A stretch of 43,886 bases of DNA from a virus, in the IMG/VR virus record IMGVR_UViG_3300042466_000556, positions 1 through 43,886 of that record; one strand, given 5' to 3'. Below are positions 1-7,834 of this stretch, one piece after another (position 1 is the first letter of the stretch; every line of letters starts with the position of its first letter). Position numbers and translations under genes: made by a program. The notes under the pieces are model-generated. The model saw only the letters and a list, made by a program, of their open reading frames with translations. It was not told the DNA's origin and searched no databases.

Positions 1-1402
1 TTAGTTGTTTCTCTCTGGGCTCACGCAAATGAAGCGACTCAATCGCCCTCGTGCAAGCATCCACGCTAATTATTCCCTGCCCTTGCCCGACATGTGTTAG
101 ATGAGGCGCGCCAAACATTTCACCGTGGTTGTTTGCAAAGTCGTACCGTGACGGTGGGCGCTCAGCCCACAGGTCAATCATTTCTTGTAGTTCCGAGTTA
201 ACTGGCATGTGGGACATTTCCTGCCAAAACTTAGAGTCTTGTCTGTCTCCATAGTAATGAAGTCGTATCATTGTCAATATATTGCGCATCATCTCATGCG
301 AACTCTTGTTGTAATGCTTTTGAGATGCCGTGTGTGTTGGGAGAAACGAAGCAAGATACGGAATAGCCGCCCTCACTTGTTGAATCGTGGAGCCGATACT
401 GGTTGCTTCTAATGGTTCTACAAAAGAAGATGCGAGACCGACGGCAATGCAGTTTTTTTGCCAAGGTTCTTTGAGGTGCCCAGCATCAAATTTGATTACT
501 CGTGGGTCGTCAGGAAGTTTGTATCCTGACATTTGTTCCGCTTCTTTGACTGCTTCTTCTACAGTAATGAACGCATCGCAAAATACATAGCCGTTACCTC
601 TGCGTTCCTGTGTAGGGATTTCCCACATCCATCCAGAAGACGCTGCACGGGCTCGGGTGTACGGACGAATTTGTCCGTTGGGGTCGCTTTCTGTTGGAAA
701 AGGAATTGCCGAGTTGCATAGCAAAAATTCACTAAAAGAATTCCAGTCCGCATCGCCAACTTCATTCATTAATACTCGGCTAAAACCTGAGGCGTCAAAC
801 CAAAAGTCGGCATCTATCGCATCGCCCTGTTTTGTTAGTACCGAAGCAATAAGCCCATCTTCGTCCTTTACGACAGATTCAACTTCCCCATCAACAAACT
901 TAACATTCCGCTTGAAAGCCAATTTTGTAAAATACTCATTTAGTTTAATTGTGTCAAAATGAAACTGGTTAGTGTTCTTGTGTAAACCTTCTCTATTGAT
1001 TTTGTTCCGTACCATGCCAACACTTGATGTTTGACTAGTTAGCGTTTTCCCAGATTCAATAATCCCCATATATGCTGCAAAGAATCCGTAGCAGAAAATA
1101 TCATCGACATGACCCACACTATGAAAATAGTCTTTTGTGTGCGTAGTCCAGTTTTCGTAGCGTATTCCGTACTTATGCGTAGCCAGAGTTTCTACCAACA
1201 TCTCCTCAAGAGGGATATCGACTAATTCCATGAATTGTTTCCAGTGCTCCGTAGACCCCTCACCTACCCCGATAATGCCAATCTTTGAAGAAGATAAAAC
1301 AGTTATTCTGCAAGTAGGGAAAGCCCTACGCAGGATAAGTGCCGTGATTAGCCCAGCAGTACCAGAGCCGACTATGCCAAAGGTTTTTATACGGTCGTTC
1401 AT
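1..1402 (-). CDS. Flavin-dependent tryptophan-halogenase-family enzyme (3' end cut by window)
   Basis: FADH2-dependent halogenases use HOCl or a Lys-haloamine to halogenate indoles and other aromatics. The 467 codons in the window show an N-terminal dinucleotide fold (GSGTAG, about residues 12-17), the GVGE motif, the catalytic-type Lys77 in THKYGIRY (PrnA Lys79 position), the family signature WMWEIP at 258-263, and Glu332 in VEPLEATS (PrnA Glu346 position). All hallmark catalytic positions are therefore kept. The start ATG at 1402 has AGGA five bases upstream. The reading frame is open through base 2; the TAA-like triplet at 1-3 is out of frame, so the gene continues off the window (PrnA is 538 residues). 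It lies 7 bases after the oxygenase gene. Phage halogenases are known (cyanophage VirX1). Substrate is unknown. Confidence 0.93.
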   Translation of the reverse strand, partial: MNDRIKTFGIVGSGTAGLITALILRRAFPTCRITVLSSSKIGIIGVGEGSTEHWKQFMELVDIPLEEMLVETLATHKYGIRYENWTTHTKDYFHSVGHVDDIFCYGFFAAYMGIIESGKTLTSQTSSVGMVRNKINREGLHKNTNQFHFDTIKLNEYFTKLAFKRNVKFVDGEVESVVKDEDGLIASVLTKQGDAIDADFWFDASGFSRVLMNEVGDADWNSFSEFLLCNSAIPFPTESDPNGQIRPYTRARAASSGWMWEIPTQERRGNGYVFCDAFITVEEAVKEAEQMSGYKLPDDPRVIKFDAGHLKEPWQKNCIAVGLASSFVEPLEATSIGSTIQQVRAAIPYLASFLPTHTASQKHYNKSSHEMMRNILTMIRLHYYGDRQDSKFWQEMSHMPVNSELQEMIDLWAERPPSRYDFANNHGEMFGAPHLTHVGQGQGIISVDACTRAIESLHLREPREKQL

Positions 1403-1409
1403 TGTTTTC

Positions 1410-1994
1410 CTATCCTTGATACCAAGTAACGAGTGAATGTTTTACACCTTTGGTCACTGGGTGTGCTATATGCAAGTAAGGAAAGTTAGATGGGAACATG
1501 ATGACTCTTCCGCATATTGCCTCAACAGTAACATCAAAAAGCGGAAACTCTAATTGACCACCTTCTTCTGAGGTCGATAAGAATGAAACCATGCTATATA
1601 CCCTGCGATTATCTGGAGCATGGTCGTGATGCGGCTTGTATTCCGCTTGTTCCAAATACTTTAAAAGGGAATACGGCTCATGCATGGCGGTTGGAATTAA
1701 AAATTCGCTTCTGTAGTCTTCCGAAACCTCTTCAATAGGATTGCGGATTGTTTCTGTAAAGAACTTCGACAAATCCGTTTCTGGGTATGGCTTCATTAAT
1801 GGAACAAGGGAACAATTTAAAGATGTTCTATGGGATGTGGCTTGCCCAGACCCTACATAAGAGCCACCCCATGACAGTTCAGACCAATCTGATTCTGTCT
1901 CTTTTTCTAGGCTTTTCAAAAACTTACTTGCGTTATCGGCGGTAAACACATCTTCATAGAGGGATATGCATGTTCCCAGTTTTGTATGCTTCAT
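1410..1994 (-). CDS. 2-oxoglutarate/Fe(II)-dependent oxygenase, prolyl-4-hydroxylase-like
   Basis: A 194-residue double-stranded beta-helix dioxygenase. The metal triad is visible as H122-x-D124 (in KPHHDHAP) and the distal His175, which sits four residues before Pro179 in HIAHPVTKG. Lys185 takes the 2-oxoglutarate-binding position, and the C-terminal SLVTWY matches the P4H-type ending. EGGQLEF before the last strands is also typical. It overlaps the upstream 132-residue gene (ATG/TGA overlap at 1991-1994) and is followed closely by the halogenase, so the three are probably co-translated. Such enzymes hydroxylate peptidyl proline, other residues or small molecules. The collagen-like fibre genes just upstream in the same operon are candidate substrates (inference). 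Confidence 0.88.
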   Translation of the reverse strand: MKHTKLGTCISLYEDVFTADNASKFLKSLEKETESDWSELSWGGSYVGSGQATSHRTSLNCSLVPLMKPYPETDLSKFFTETIRNPIEEVSEDYRSEFLIPTAMHEPYSLLKYLEQAEYKPHHDHAPDNRRVYSMVSFLSTSEEGGQLEFPLFDVTVEAICGRVIMFPSNFPYLHIAHPVTKGVKHSLVTWYQG

Positions 1995-2389
1995 ATTACT
2001 GTGAACTCTCCTTGGTAATAAGTTTCAGCATCATTATCGACAATGGAAAACTGATGCAAGCCTAGCGTACTAAATCGTGAACGAAACCTAAGAGAATGAT
2101 TCGTGATGACTATTGGCTTAATTACTTGAGAACAAGAATTCAAGTCCGTTGCTACCATGTGCGTATGTCTGGGGAAATCGACGAATTCGTTTGTAATGTC
2201 CAACATATGTATGAAGCCTGCTTTTACTTCGTCCATGCAGTCAGTAAAATCATCTTCTGGGAAAGACATAATACAGATTTTATCAATATCTTCTTCTATA
2301 CGAATTGATAGTTGAGACTCTTTCGACAGTTTGACTGCTTCATCTGGCACCCCACCCATGCTGGATGGGACACAAACAAACCTTTTCAC
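1991..2389 (-). CDS. Hypothetical protein between fibre genes and oxygenase
   Basis: 132 residues, not recognised. The start is GTG at 2389, overlapping the stop of the preceding gene; the end overlaps the oxygenase start. The sequence alternates short hydrophobic strands with polar turns and has no signal peptide or membrane segment. It contains four Cys (C6, C39, C51, C86) and ends in a beta-like segment (ETYYQGEFTVI). Tight coupling on both sides suggests it works with the oxygenase/halogenase or the fibres, for instance as an accessory or fibre chaperone, but nothing in the sequence proves this. Confidence 0.7.
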   Translation of the reverse strand: MKRFVCVPSSMGGVPDEAVKLSKESQLSIRIEEDIDKICIMSFPEDDFTDCMDEVKAGFIHMLDITNEFVDFPRHTHMVATDLNSCSQVIKPIVITNHSLRFRSRFSTLGLHQFSIVDNDAETYYQGEFTVI

Positions 2390-2613
2390 GCAATCTCTGT
2401 CAATTTTCTTTCAATCAGTTCTACGCTGTTTAGCAGGGTTGCTAGTCGCTGCTGTTCGCCTATTAAAACTTCCGAAATAGTATAGTTTTCTGCATCAAAG
2501 GTATCTGGGTCAATGTTTGAGCGGAGAAGCAAGTGAAAAATCTCCGACTTAACATTTGCCAAACTACTTTCCAGTACGGCTTTTTTCTGTTGTGTGTTTA
2601 GACCGTAGTCCAT
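2386..2613 (-). CDS. Small helical hypothetical protein
   Basis: 75 residues from the ATG at 2613, chosen because GAGGAG lies five bases upstream; the longer in-frame start at 2664 has no such site and would overlap the fibre gene. The protein is predicted helical (QQKKAVLESSLANVKSEIF, then EQQRLATLLNSVELIERKL), with no membrane segment. Small helical proteins just after fibre genes are often fibre assembly chaperones, but this one is not recognised. It overlaps the next gene by four bases. Confidence 0.72.
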   Translation of the reverse strand: MDYGLNTQQKKAVLESSLANVKSEIFHLLLRSNIDPDTFDAENYTISEVLIGEQQRLATLLNSVELIERKLTEIA

Positions 2614-2623
2614 GTTGTCTCCT

Positions 2624-4357
2624 CTATGAGTTGATGAGTAGGTATGCAGAGCCTTGGGTTGCACTTATGCTACCATACGAGCCCTGCGTTGTATCGTATG
2701 TGATTGTGTTGGCGACCGTATCTGATACGACTAATATCGCTCCGCCGCCTCCGCCTCCGCCTGCAGCGCCTGTTGAACCCGTAGAACCTGTGGCACCAGG
2801 TGAACCTGCAGAACCATTCGGAGCAGTTCTTGCAGGTGCGCCTGCGCCAGTATTTGTTCCATCGTTTACTCCACCAGCACCACCTGGGTAGTGTGCGGAA
2901 GCATCAGCGTTAGGGTGACTTGCCGAATGATTATGGTGATGATAATCAGCACTTGAGTGAGGGTGGTGTCCGTGGGTATGGCTATGGTGAGGAAGTCCAA
3001 AGTGTGCATGTGTGTGTCCGTCGTGACCACCAAAAGAGCCGTGGTAGACCAAAGTGTGGTGATGACCATTGCCGTCAGGTTGGGCGCTACTGTGATGCCC
3101 GTTGGGTTTTGAATGAGGATTAGGGGGGTAATGAACCCAGTGTCCCTGTCCGTTGTAGTGGGGTATCCATGCATGCCAATAGTGACCATCCCAGTGAGTA
3201 ACACCACCGTGTGGTCCGTCGTTATGAGGGTGATGGTAATGACCACCATGATGCCAGTGAGCACCTTCAACATTTAGGTGACCTACAAATTTACCAAAAT
3301 CCACATGGTGATGAGGTTTTACTATGTGCCCATGACGGTCAGAATGTATCGTCGTGTGATTGTGGTGGTTATGTGTTCTTGTATGTGGAGCATGAGTATG
3401 CCCAGGAGCCACATGGTGATGGTCTGTACGACCAGGTGCAGCGGTGCCGTTTGCACCGTTTGCACCTTTAGGTTGATGTTGCCCTGTGCCGCCTGCAGAA
3501 CCAGGACTCCCTGCAGAACCAGGACTTCCTGCAGAACCAGCAGAACCATGACTACCAATAGAAATTATTTTTCCTGCACCAAGGATTGTTTTAGCAACAA
3601 CAAGAACAACTCCTCCACCTGCACCCGCAGAGCCTCCTGCGCCTCCCGTTCCTCCAGCACCGCCTGCTCCTCCAGCGCCACCTGTTCCGCCTGTGGCAGT
3701 AGGGTTGGCTGAACCATCAGCGCCAGGGTTTCCTCTTCCGCCTGGTACACCGACTGTTGTTGCACTAGGTCCGTACCCGCCGTTAGAACCAGCCGCGCCA
3801 GCCTTACCTGGCCAAGAAGCAGGTGTCTCGCTTGGTGTACCTGATGCTCCAGCCGCCCCTGGCGCACCACTAGGACCTGTTGAACCAGTTGCCCCAGCGT
3901 TTCCTTTAGAACCTCCACCAATAGCGACGATAGACCCAGTGGTATCAACCATGATTCCAGAAAGCATCATATTGATGTCTTTATACAGGTACGAAGGCAA
4001 CTGCGGAATAGAAGGAGCCGATGTTCCGCCGCCCTGACCGCCCGCCCTGTAGGTTATTGCTGCTTGCGAATGACCTTTAACTGTTCCGTCTGCAACAACA
4101 GTGGCTGAAGGACTAACAGTCGCACCAGACACAGCACCAATACCCATATGACCATCCAAGGTCAATGTGTTTCTTACAAAAACTCTATATCCATTCGTTA
4201 ACAAAACACCCGACGAAGTAATAGTCAGAGAGTTATAAAACATGTCAGAAGTTAAAGTAACCGCCGAAGAAACAACAACATCACCATCCATGCCTGTCCC
4301 ATACACAGAGTCGTTTCCTGCTCGTGTAACACTTTTTTCTATTCTTGAAATTGGCAT
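2624..4357 (-). CDS. Gly-rich, His-rich tail fibre/adhesin
   Basis: 577 residues. Residues 16-70 form a beta module (DSVYGTGMDGD... NGYRVFVRNTL) shared with the next upstream gene. Residues 145-310 are collagen-like and Gly-rich (GATGSTGPSGAPG, GGAGGAGGTGG). Residues 313-489 hold about 55 His, many as HxH, HHH or HxHxH, mixed with Trp and Tyr. A second Gly-rich run (515-540) leads into a C-terminal strand segment ILVVSDTVAN...SAYLLINS. The start ATG 4357 has AGGTG upstream. This is a surface fibre; the His region likely binds metal ions or is pH-sensitive (inference). T4 gp37 uses HxH motifs to bind iron in the fibre tip, a known precedent. Confidence 0.82.
   Translation of the reverse strand: MPISRIEKSVTRAGNDSVYGTGMDGDVVVSSAVTLTSDMFYNSLTITSSGVLLTNGYRVFVRNTLTLDGHMGIGAVSGATVSPSATVVADGTVKGHSQAAITYRAGGQGGGTSAPSIPQLPSYLYKDINMMLSGIMVDTTGSIVAIGGGSKGNAGATGSTGPSGAPGAAGASGTPSETPASWPGKAGAAGSNGGYGPSATTVGVPGGRGNPGADGSANPTATGGTGGAGGAGGAGGTGGAGGSAGAGGGVVLVVAKTILGAGKIISIGSHGSAGSAGSPGSAGSPGSAGGTGQHQPKGANGANGTAAPGRTDHHHVAPGHTHAPHTRTHNHHNHTTIHSDRHGHIVKPHHHVDFGKFVGHLNVEGAHWHHGGHYHHPHNDGPHGGVTHWDGHYWHAWIPHYNGQGHWVHYPPNPHSKPNGHHSSAQPDGNGHHHTLVYHGSFGGHDGHTHAHFGLPHHSHTHGHHPHSSADYHHHNHSASHPNADASAHYPGGAGGVNDGTNTGAGAPARTAPNGSAGSPGATGSTGSTGAAGGGGGGGAILVVSDTVANTITYDTTQGSYGSISATQGSAYLLINS
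2891..3421 (-). other. His-rich segment of the fibre (residues 313-489)
   Basis: About 31 percent His over about 177 residues, against nearly none elsewhere in the protein. On the plus strand the DNA appears as repeated rtg/gtg/atg-rich sequence. The segment is flanked by Gly-rich linkers on both sides, so it looks like an inserted module. Confidence 0.85.
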
Positions 4358-4358
4358 A

Positions 4359-5123
4359 TCACACCTGTGACATATAGTAGACGGTTCCTGGGTTTTGCCC
4401 AGTCACATCAGTCGTAATTCCAGCAGCCAGAACCTCAGCAGAAGAAACAATAAGTATTACCCCACCGCCTGCAGGTGCAGTTCCTGGTGCTTTGATGTAA
4501 GCCGTACCTGTCGCTGGACCAGAAATGTAACGAGCGGCAATGATAACTATTCCACCTCCAACTTGGGCTAGTCCACCAGCACCTCCACGCAAAAAGGTAG
4601 GTCCACCTGCTGCAGTGATTGAGTAACCAGTAACTGCTTGTCGTGGAACTTTAAAATAGTTAGCGCCACCTAGCGCTGCCGTTGGAACTGTTGATAGATA
4701 CCCAGTCGCAGCACCACCCAAAGAATGAATGACCGCTTCTAGTATTCCGCCACCCTGAGCGATGGAACCAGCAGTTGCGAAGCCAGTTGTGTAACCAACC
4801 GTGGAGTTGTTCCCCATAAACTTCAGCGTGCCTTTGACAAAGATTCTGTATCCATTAGGGGCGAGACGAACGCTCGCATTGATAGTCAAGTCGTTAAAGT
4901 ACATATCGCGCGTCATTGAATACACGCTTGAAGATGGAGCCATGCTGAGAATAGTTGTAGTTCCGTCCAGTACTGCATCGCCGTCTGCGCCAGTTCCGTA
5001 AACAGAATCAACGGCTTCGTTGAAGTAGGCGTTCCAGACCGTTCCGTCAAATTGCCAACTCTTGGGACCAACAGTAAAAATCTGATTTACATACGGAGAA
5101 GATGGAAAAGTAATAGCAGCCAT
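4359..5123 (-). CDS. Tail fibre paralogue without the His-rich insert
   Basis: 254 residues. The N-terminus has a short fibre-like motif (FPSSPYVNQIFTVGPKSWQFDGTVWNAY). From residue 38 it matches the 577-residue fibre: DSVYGTGADGD, DMYFNDLTIN, then NGYRIFVKGTL. A Gly-rich middle and a GGGVILIVSS ending also correspond. It appears to be the basic form of that fibre, lacking the long Gly and His regions. It is separated by one base from its downstream paralogue and two from the upstream fibre, so the three are one translational unit. Exact role (fibre tip, adaptor or alternative receptor binder) is not visible. Confidence 0.78.
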   Translation of the reverse strand: MAAITFPSSPYVNQIFTVGPKSWQFDGTVWNAYFNEAVDSVYGTGADGDAVLDGTTTILSMAPSSSVYSMTRDMYFNDLTINASVRLAPNGYRIFVKGTLKFMGNNSTVGYTTGFATAGSIAQGGGILEAVIHSLGGAATGYLSTVPTAALGGANYFKVPRQAVTGYSITAAGGPTFLRGGAGGLAQVGGGIVIIAARYISGPATGTAYIKAPGTAPAGGGVILIVSSAEVLAAGITTDVTGQNPGTVYYMSQV

Positions 5124-5125
5124 TA

Positions 5126-7594
5126 TTAACCTGCTATTTCTGTAACAACAATTGAAGACATTCCTCTTGGACGCCCAGTAGCATTTGTATCATCAATACT
5201 TCTGTTTATTGCAGCAGTACCAGCACCATTGGTACATATTTGTATTTTGTATGTAATAGAACTTGTTGTTGCTGGAGAGTCAAGGTATTGAATAGTTCCT
5301 TGAGCCATTGAGTTTCCATTTGGCTCAGCAGCAATAGATACTTGTGTTCGTGAACCAGCAGCATCACCGACGGCTATTGCTGTTGTATCTCTAACTAGTC
5401 TTACATATGTTGTATTTGCTGCATATGTTGCACCAATATTCATTGATGCTTGAATGAGTATTTTAGATGATGTTGATTTTGGAGTTATTGTTACGCTATA
5501 GCCAGTTACATCTGTAAATGTTGTATTTGTTGTCGTAAAAGTGTCAGTTTTGTTTGCTGCAACAATCTGTAAAACGCTCCCCGATGCAGCAGTTCCTGAT
5601 GCTACATAGCGCCATGATGTGCCGTTATAAACGGCCATCATTCCAGTATCAGTCTCGTAAATTGTCTGCCCAGTCCAAGGACCTGATGGACGAGTAGATG
5701 AAGTAACTGGTAGTGGCGACATTGCACCAGCACCTAGTTCAACCCATGCCGAGTTGTAGTAGATGTAAGTAGAACCAGTAGTTGAGTTGAACCAAAGGTC
5801 ACCAGCAGCAGGAGATACTGGAGCAGTTGCAGAACTTGTTAATGGCGCACCGACACCTGTAGCGCCTGTAGCGCCTGTTGGTCCAGTCGCTCCCGTAATT
5901 CCCGTAGGTCCTGTTGCGCCTGTTAAACCTGTTGGGCCTGTCGCCCCAGTAGCACCGATAGGAACCACGAAGTCCAAAACCGCAGCACCCGATGTTCCGC
6001 TGTTCGTTACAGAACCTGTTGCTCCACCGCTTGTGGTTCCAACCGTGACTGTTGCAGCAACACCAGTCGGTCCTGTTGCGCCCGTTAGACCAGTCGGTCC
6101 TGTTGCGCCAGTAAGACCCGTAGGACCAGTAGCGCCTGTTAAACCTGTCGCTCCAGTAAGACCAGTCGGACCAGTCGGACCTAGTGGTTGCGGACCAACT
6201 TCAACCCAGTAAGAATCGTAATAAACATATGTAACTGAAGTTGATGAATCAAACCAAAGGTCGCCCGATACTGGTGATGCTGGAGCAGTATCAGAAACGC
6301 TCACATACGCTACGCCTGTAGCACCAGCAGGTCCTGTTGCGCCCGTTGGACCAGTAGCGCCAGTTGCACCGTCAGAACCAACATAGCCGTTAGAACCAGA
6401 TGGACCAGTAGCGCCAGTTGCACCCGTGGGACCAGTTGCGCCCGTGGCACCAATGCTCGCAATAACCAAAATAACAGCATGGTTATTGATGAAACCAGTA
6501 GTACCGACGCCACCAGAAGAAACAAACGAAACAGGGAAATCAAGCCACGAGTTGCCGTGGTCCACAACGGTTCCGTTAATCGTCCACGACTGAAAGTTGG
6601 CAGAGTTATTCTGGTCTTGAATAAATATTCTGTCGCCGCTTTTAAGCAGACCAAGAAACAAGTCAATATCGTTATTGGCTGTGTCAAGATGGTTTATTTG
6701 TAACTGCGTGGCACTAATCTGTGTTGCGTTGTTGTAGGTAATATGACCGTCACCAGGGTCACCGCTAGTAGAACCAGTTTTAACTTGGTAGTTATAAAAA
6801 CTTGATGACTGACCTTGTGGACCCGTTGCACCAGTCGCACCAGTTAGCCCTGTTGGACCTGTTGCCCCATCAACGCCACCCAATCCAACAGTACCTGCCT
6901 CACCAGGAATACCACTAGGCCCTGTTGCGCCCGTGGCACCAGTTAACCCCGTGGCACCAGTAAGTCCAGTAGCCCCAACCCCAGTTGCACCTGTCGCTCC
7001 AGTTAAACCCGTAGGACCGACAGGACCAGTCGGCCCACTTGGCCCAAGAGGCTGTGTTCCAACTTCAACCCAGAAAGAATCGTAGTAAATAAAAGTTTTA
7101 CCAGTGTCGGACTCAAACCAAATCTGACCAGCAACAGGAGTGCTCGGAGCGGTGTCGGAGATTGTTGCTCCACCTGCAGCAGTTGAGTTCACCCATGCGG
7201 TGCCGTTCCATTGCAAAACCTGATTAGTGGCAATGCTCGTTATGGTTACATCGGTTAAGTCATCAAGCGCAGCAACGGTAGATGCAGTGCCAGGAGAGAA
7301 CTTGCCCCCGCTGTATTTGAGCACTTGGTCAGTAGTAGCCCCAGAAGTATCTACTTCAATGCCGTCAATAAAAAGAGTGGGAACTTTTAATGTGTCGTCA
7401 GTTTTGAGGACATCCGCTCCATCGCGGTAGAGATTTACATCCCCAACATTGGTTCCGTCACCCCAGACAATGCGTCCGCCGCCTTGAACTTGGAGTCTCG
7501 CATAGGTGTCGCCGTCAACATAAATCGTTAACCCGTCAGAACCAGCAGATGACAACTGCCGAATAGCAATAGGGGTAATAAATTTTTGCGCCAC
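5126..7594 (-). CDS. Large collagen-like tail fibre
   Basis: 822 residues, GTG start at 7594. Residues 1-140 are an N-terminal fibre attachment region ([41 protein letters not shown]). Three copies of a short beta module, SDTAPxxPxxGxxWFxS...YIYYDSxWVEVG, lie at about 145-179, 433-467 and 586-620. Collagen-type G-x-T/G-P-T stretches lie at about 183-262, 381-428, 470-512 and 547-583. A linker at 515-547 ([18 protein letters not shown]) is a common phage fibre element. Residues 680-822 are a beta-rich C-terminal domain ending [11 protein letters not shown], likely the receptor-binding head. Known collagen-like phage fibres trimerise as triple helices; no intramolecular chaperone domain is evident. 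Confidence 0.87.
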   Translation of the reverse strand: MAQKFITPIAIRQLSSAGSDGLTIYVDGDTYARLQVQGGGRIVWGDGTNVGDVNLYRDGADVLKTDDTLKVPTLFIDGIEVDTSGATTDQVLKYSGGKFSPGTASTVAALDDLTDVTITSIATNQVLQWNGTAWVNSTAAGGATISDTAPSTPVAGQIWFESDTGKTFIYYDSFWVEVGTQPLGPSGPTGPVGPTGLTGATGATGVGATGLTGATGLTGATGATGPSGIPGEAGTVGLGGVDGATGPTGLTGATGATGPQGQSSSFYNYQVKTGSTSGDPGDGHITYNNATQISATQLQINHLDTANNDIDLFLGLLKSGDRIFIQDQNNSANFQSWTINGTVVDHGNSWLDFPVSFVSSGGVGTTGFINNHAVILVIASIGATGATGPTGATGATGPSGSNGYVGSDGATGATGPTGATGPAGATGVAYVSVSDTAPASPVSGDLWFDSSTSVTYVYYDSYWVEVGPQPLGPTGPTGLTGATGLTGATGPTGLTGATGPTGLTGATGPTGVAATVTVGTTSGGATGSVTNSGTSGAAVLDFVVPIGATGATGPTGLTGATGPTGITGATGPTGATGATGVGAPLTSSATAPVSPAAGDLWFNSTTGSTYIYYNSAWVELGAGAMSPLPVTSSTRPSGPWTGQTIYETDTGMMAVYNGTSWRYVASGTAASGSVLQIVAANKTDTFTTTNTTFTDVTGYSVTITPKSTSSKILIQASMNIGATYAANTTYVRLVRDTTAIAVGDAAGSRTQVSIAAEPNGNSMAQGTIQYLDSPATTSSITYKIQICTNGAGTAAINRSIDDTNATGRPRGMSSIVVTEIAG

Positions 7595-7617
7595 GACCTC
7601 AATCGCTTCCTATGTTG

Positions 7618-7633
7618 TTGCCCCTCAGGGCAA
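7618..7633. terminator. Perfect 6-bp hairpin between two fibre-region genes
   Basis: TTGCCC, loop CTCA, GGGCAA. It lies in the 45-base gap after the holin-like gene on the minus strand. No T-run follows on either strand, so it may be an RNA-stabilising or attenuating hairpin rather than a true intrinsic terminator. Confidence 0.35.
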
Positions 7634-7639
7634 GGCTAG

Positions 7640-7828
7640 TTAAGCCTTTTTGCCGAAGGCTGTATCTTTTGGATTCAGATAACGAAGGATAACAGGTAGT
7701 GCTGCTGCCCAGAGAGCATTAGCGGTAAGTTTCAAATCGCTTGTTGCTACATATGTTGCGACTGCTGCACCAAGGACGCTTCTTGCGTACGATGCTGCCA
7801 TTGCTTTTTGTTCTGCTGTGATTTTCAT
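7640..7828 (-). CDS. Small membrane protein, holin-like
   Basis: 62 residues with two modest hydrophobic segments (about 14-29, SYARSVLGAAVATYVA, and about 36-51, ANALWAAALPVILRYL), joined by a short polar turn, and a charged C-terminus (NPKDTAFGKKA). This class II holin-like layout and the position among tail fibre genes fit a lysis role, but no lysin gene is seen in the window. Start ATG 7828 has AGGA four bases upstream. Holin is my best guess; other small membrane roles remain possible. Confidence 0.55.
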   Translation of the reverse strand: MKITAEQKAMAASYARSVLGAAVATYVATSDLKLTANALWAAALPVILRYLNPKDTAFGKKA

Positions 7829-7834
7829 GTTTTC

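Noticed and set aside
1-3. TAA-like triplet on the minus strand at the window edge
   Set aside because: It is out of frame with the halogenase start at 1402, so the gene continues beyond the window.
2866-3273. Hydrophobic frame opposite/alongside the His-rich fibre segment
   Set aside because: Shadow frame produced by CAT/CAC-rich codons; no ribosome site and nested in the fibre gene.
5787-6212. Plus-strand PVGPVAPV-rich reading frame
   Set aside because: Antisense shadow of the collagen-like G-P-T/G-A-T codons of the large fibre.
3480-7020. Regularly repeated DNA that could look like a CRISPR or satellite array
   Set aside because: The periodicity follows codons of collagen-like protein repeats, with no spacer/repeat structure.
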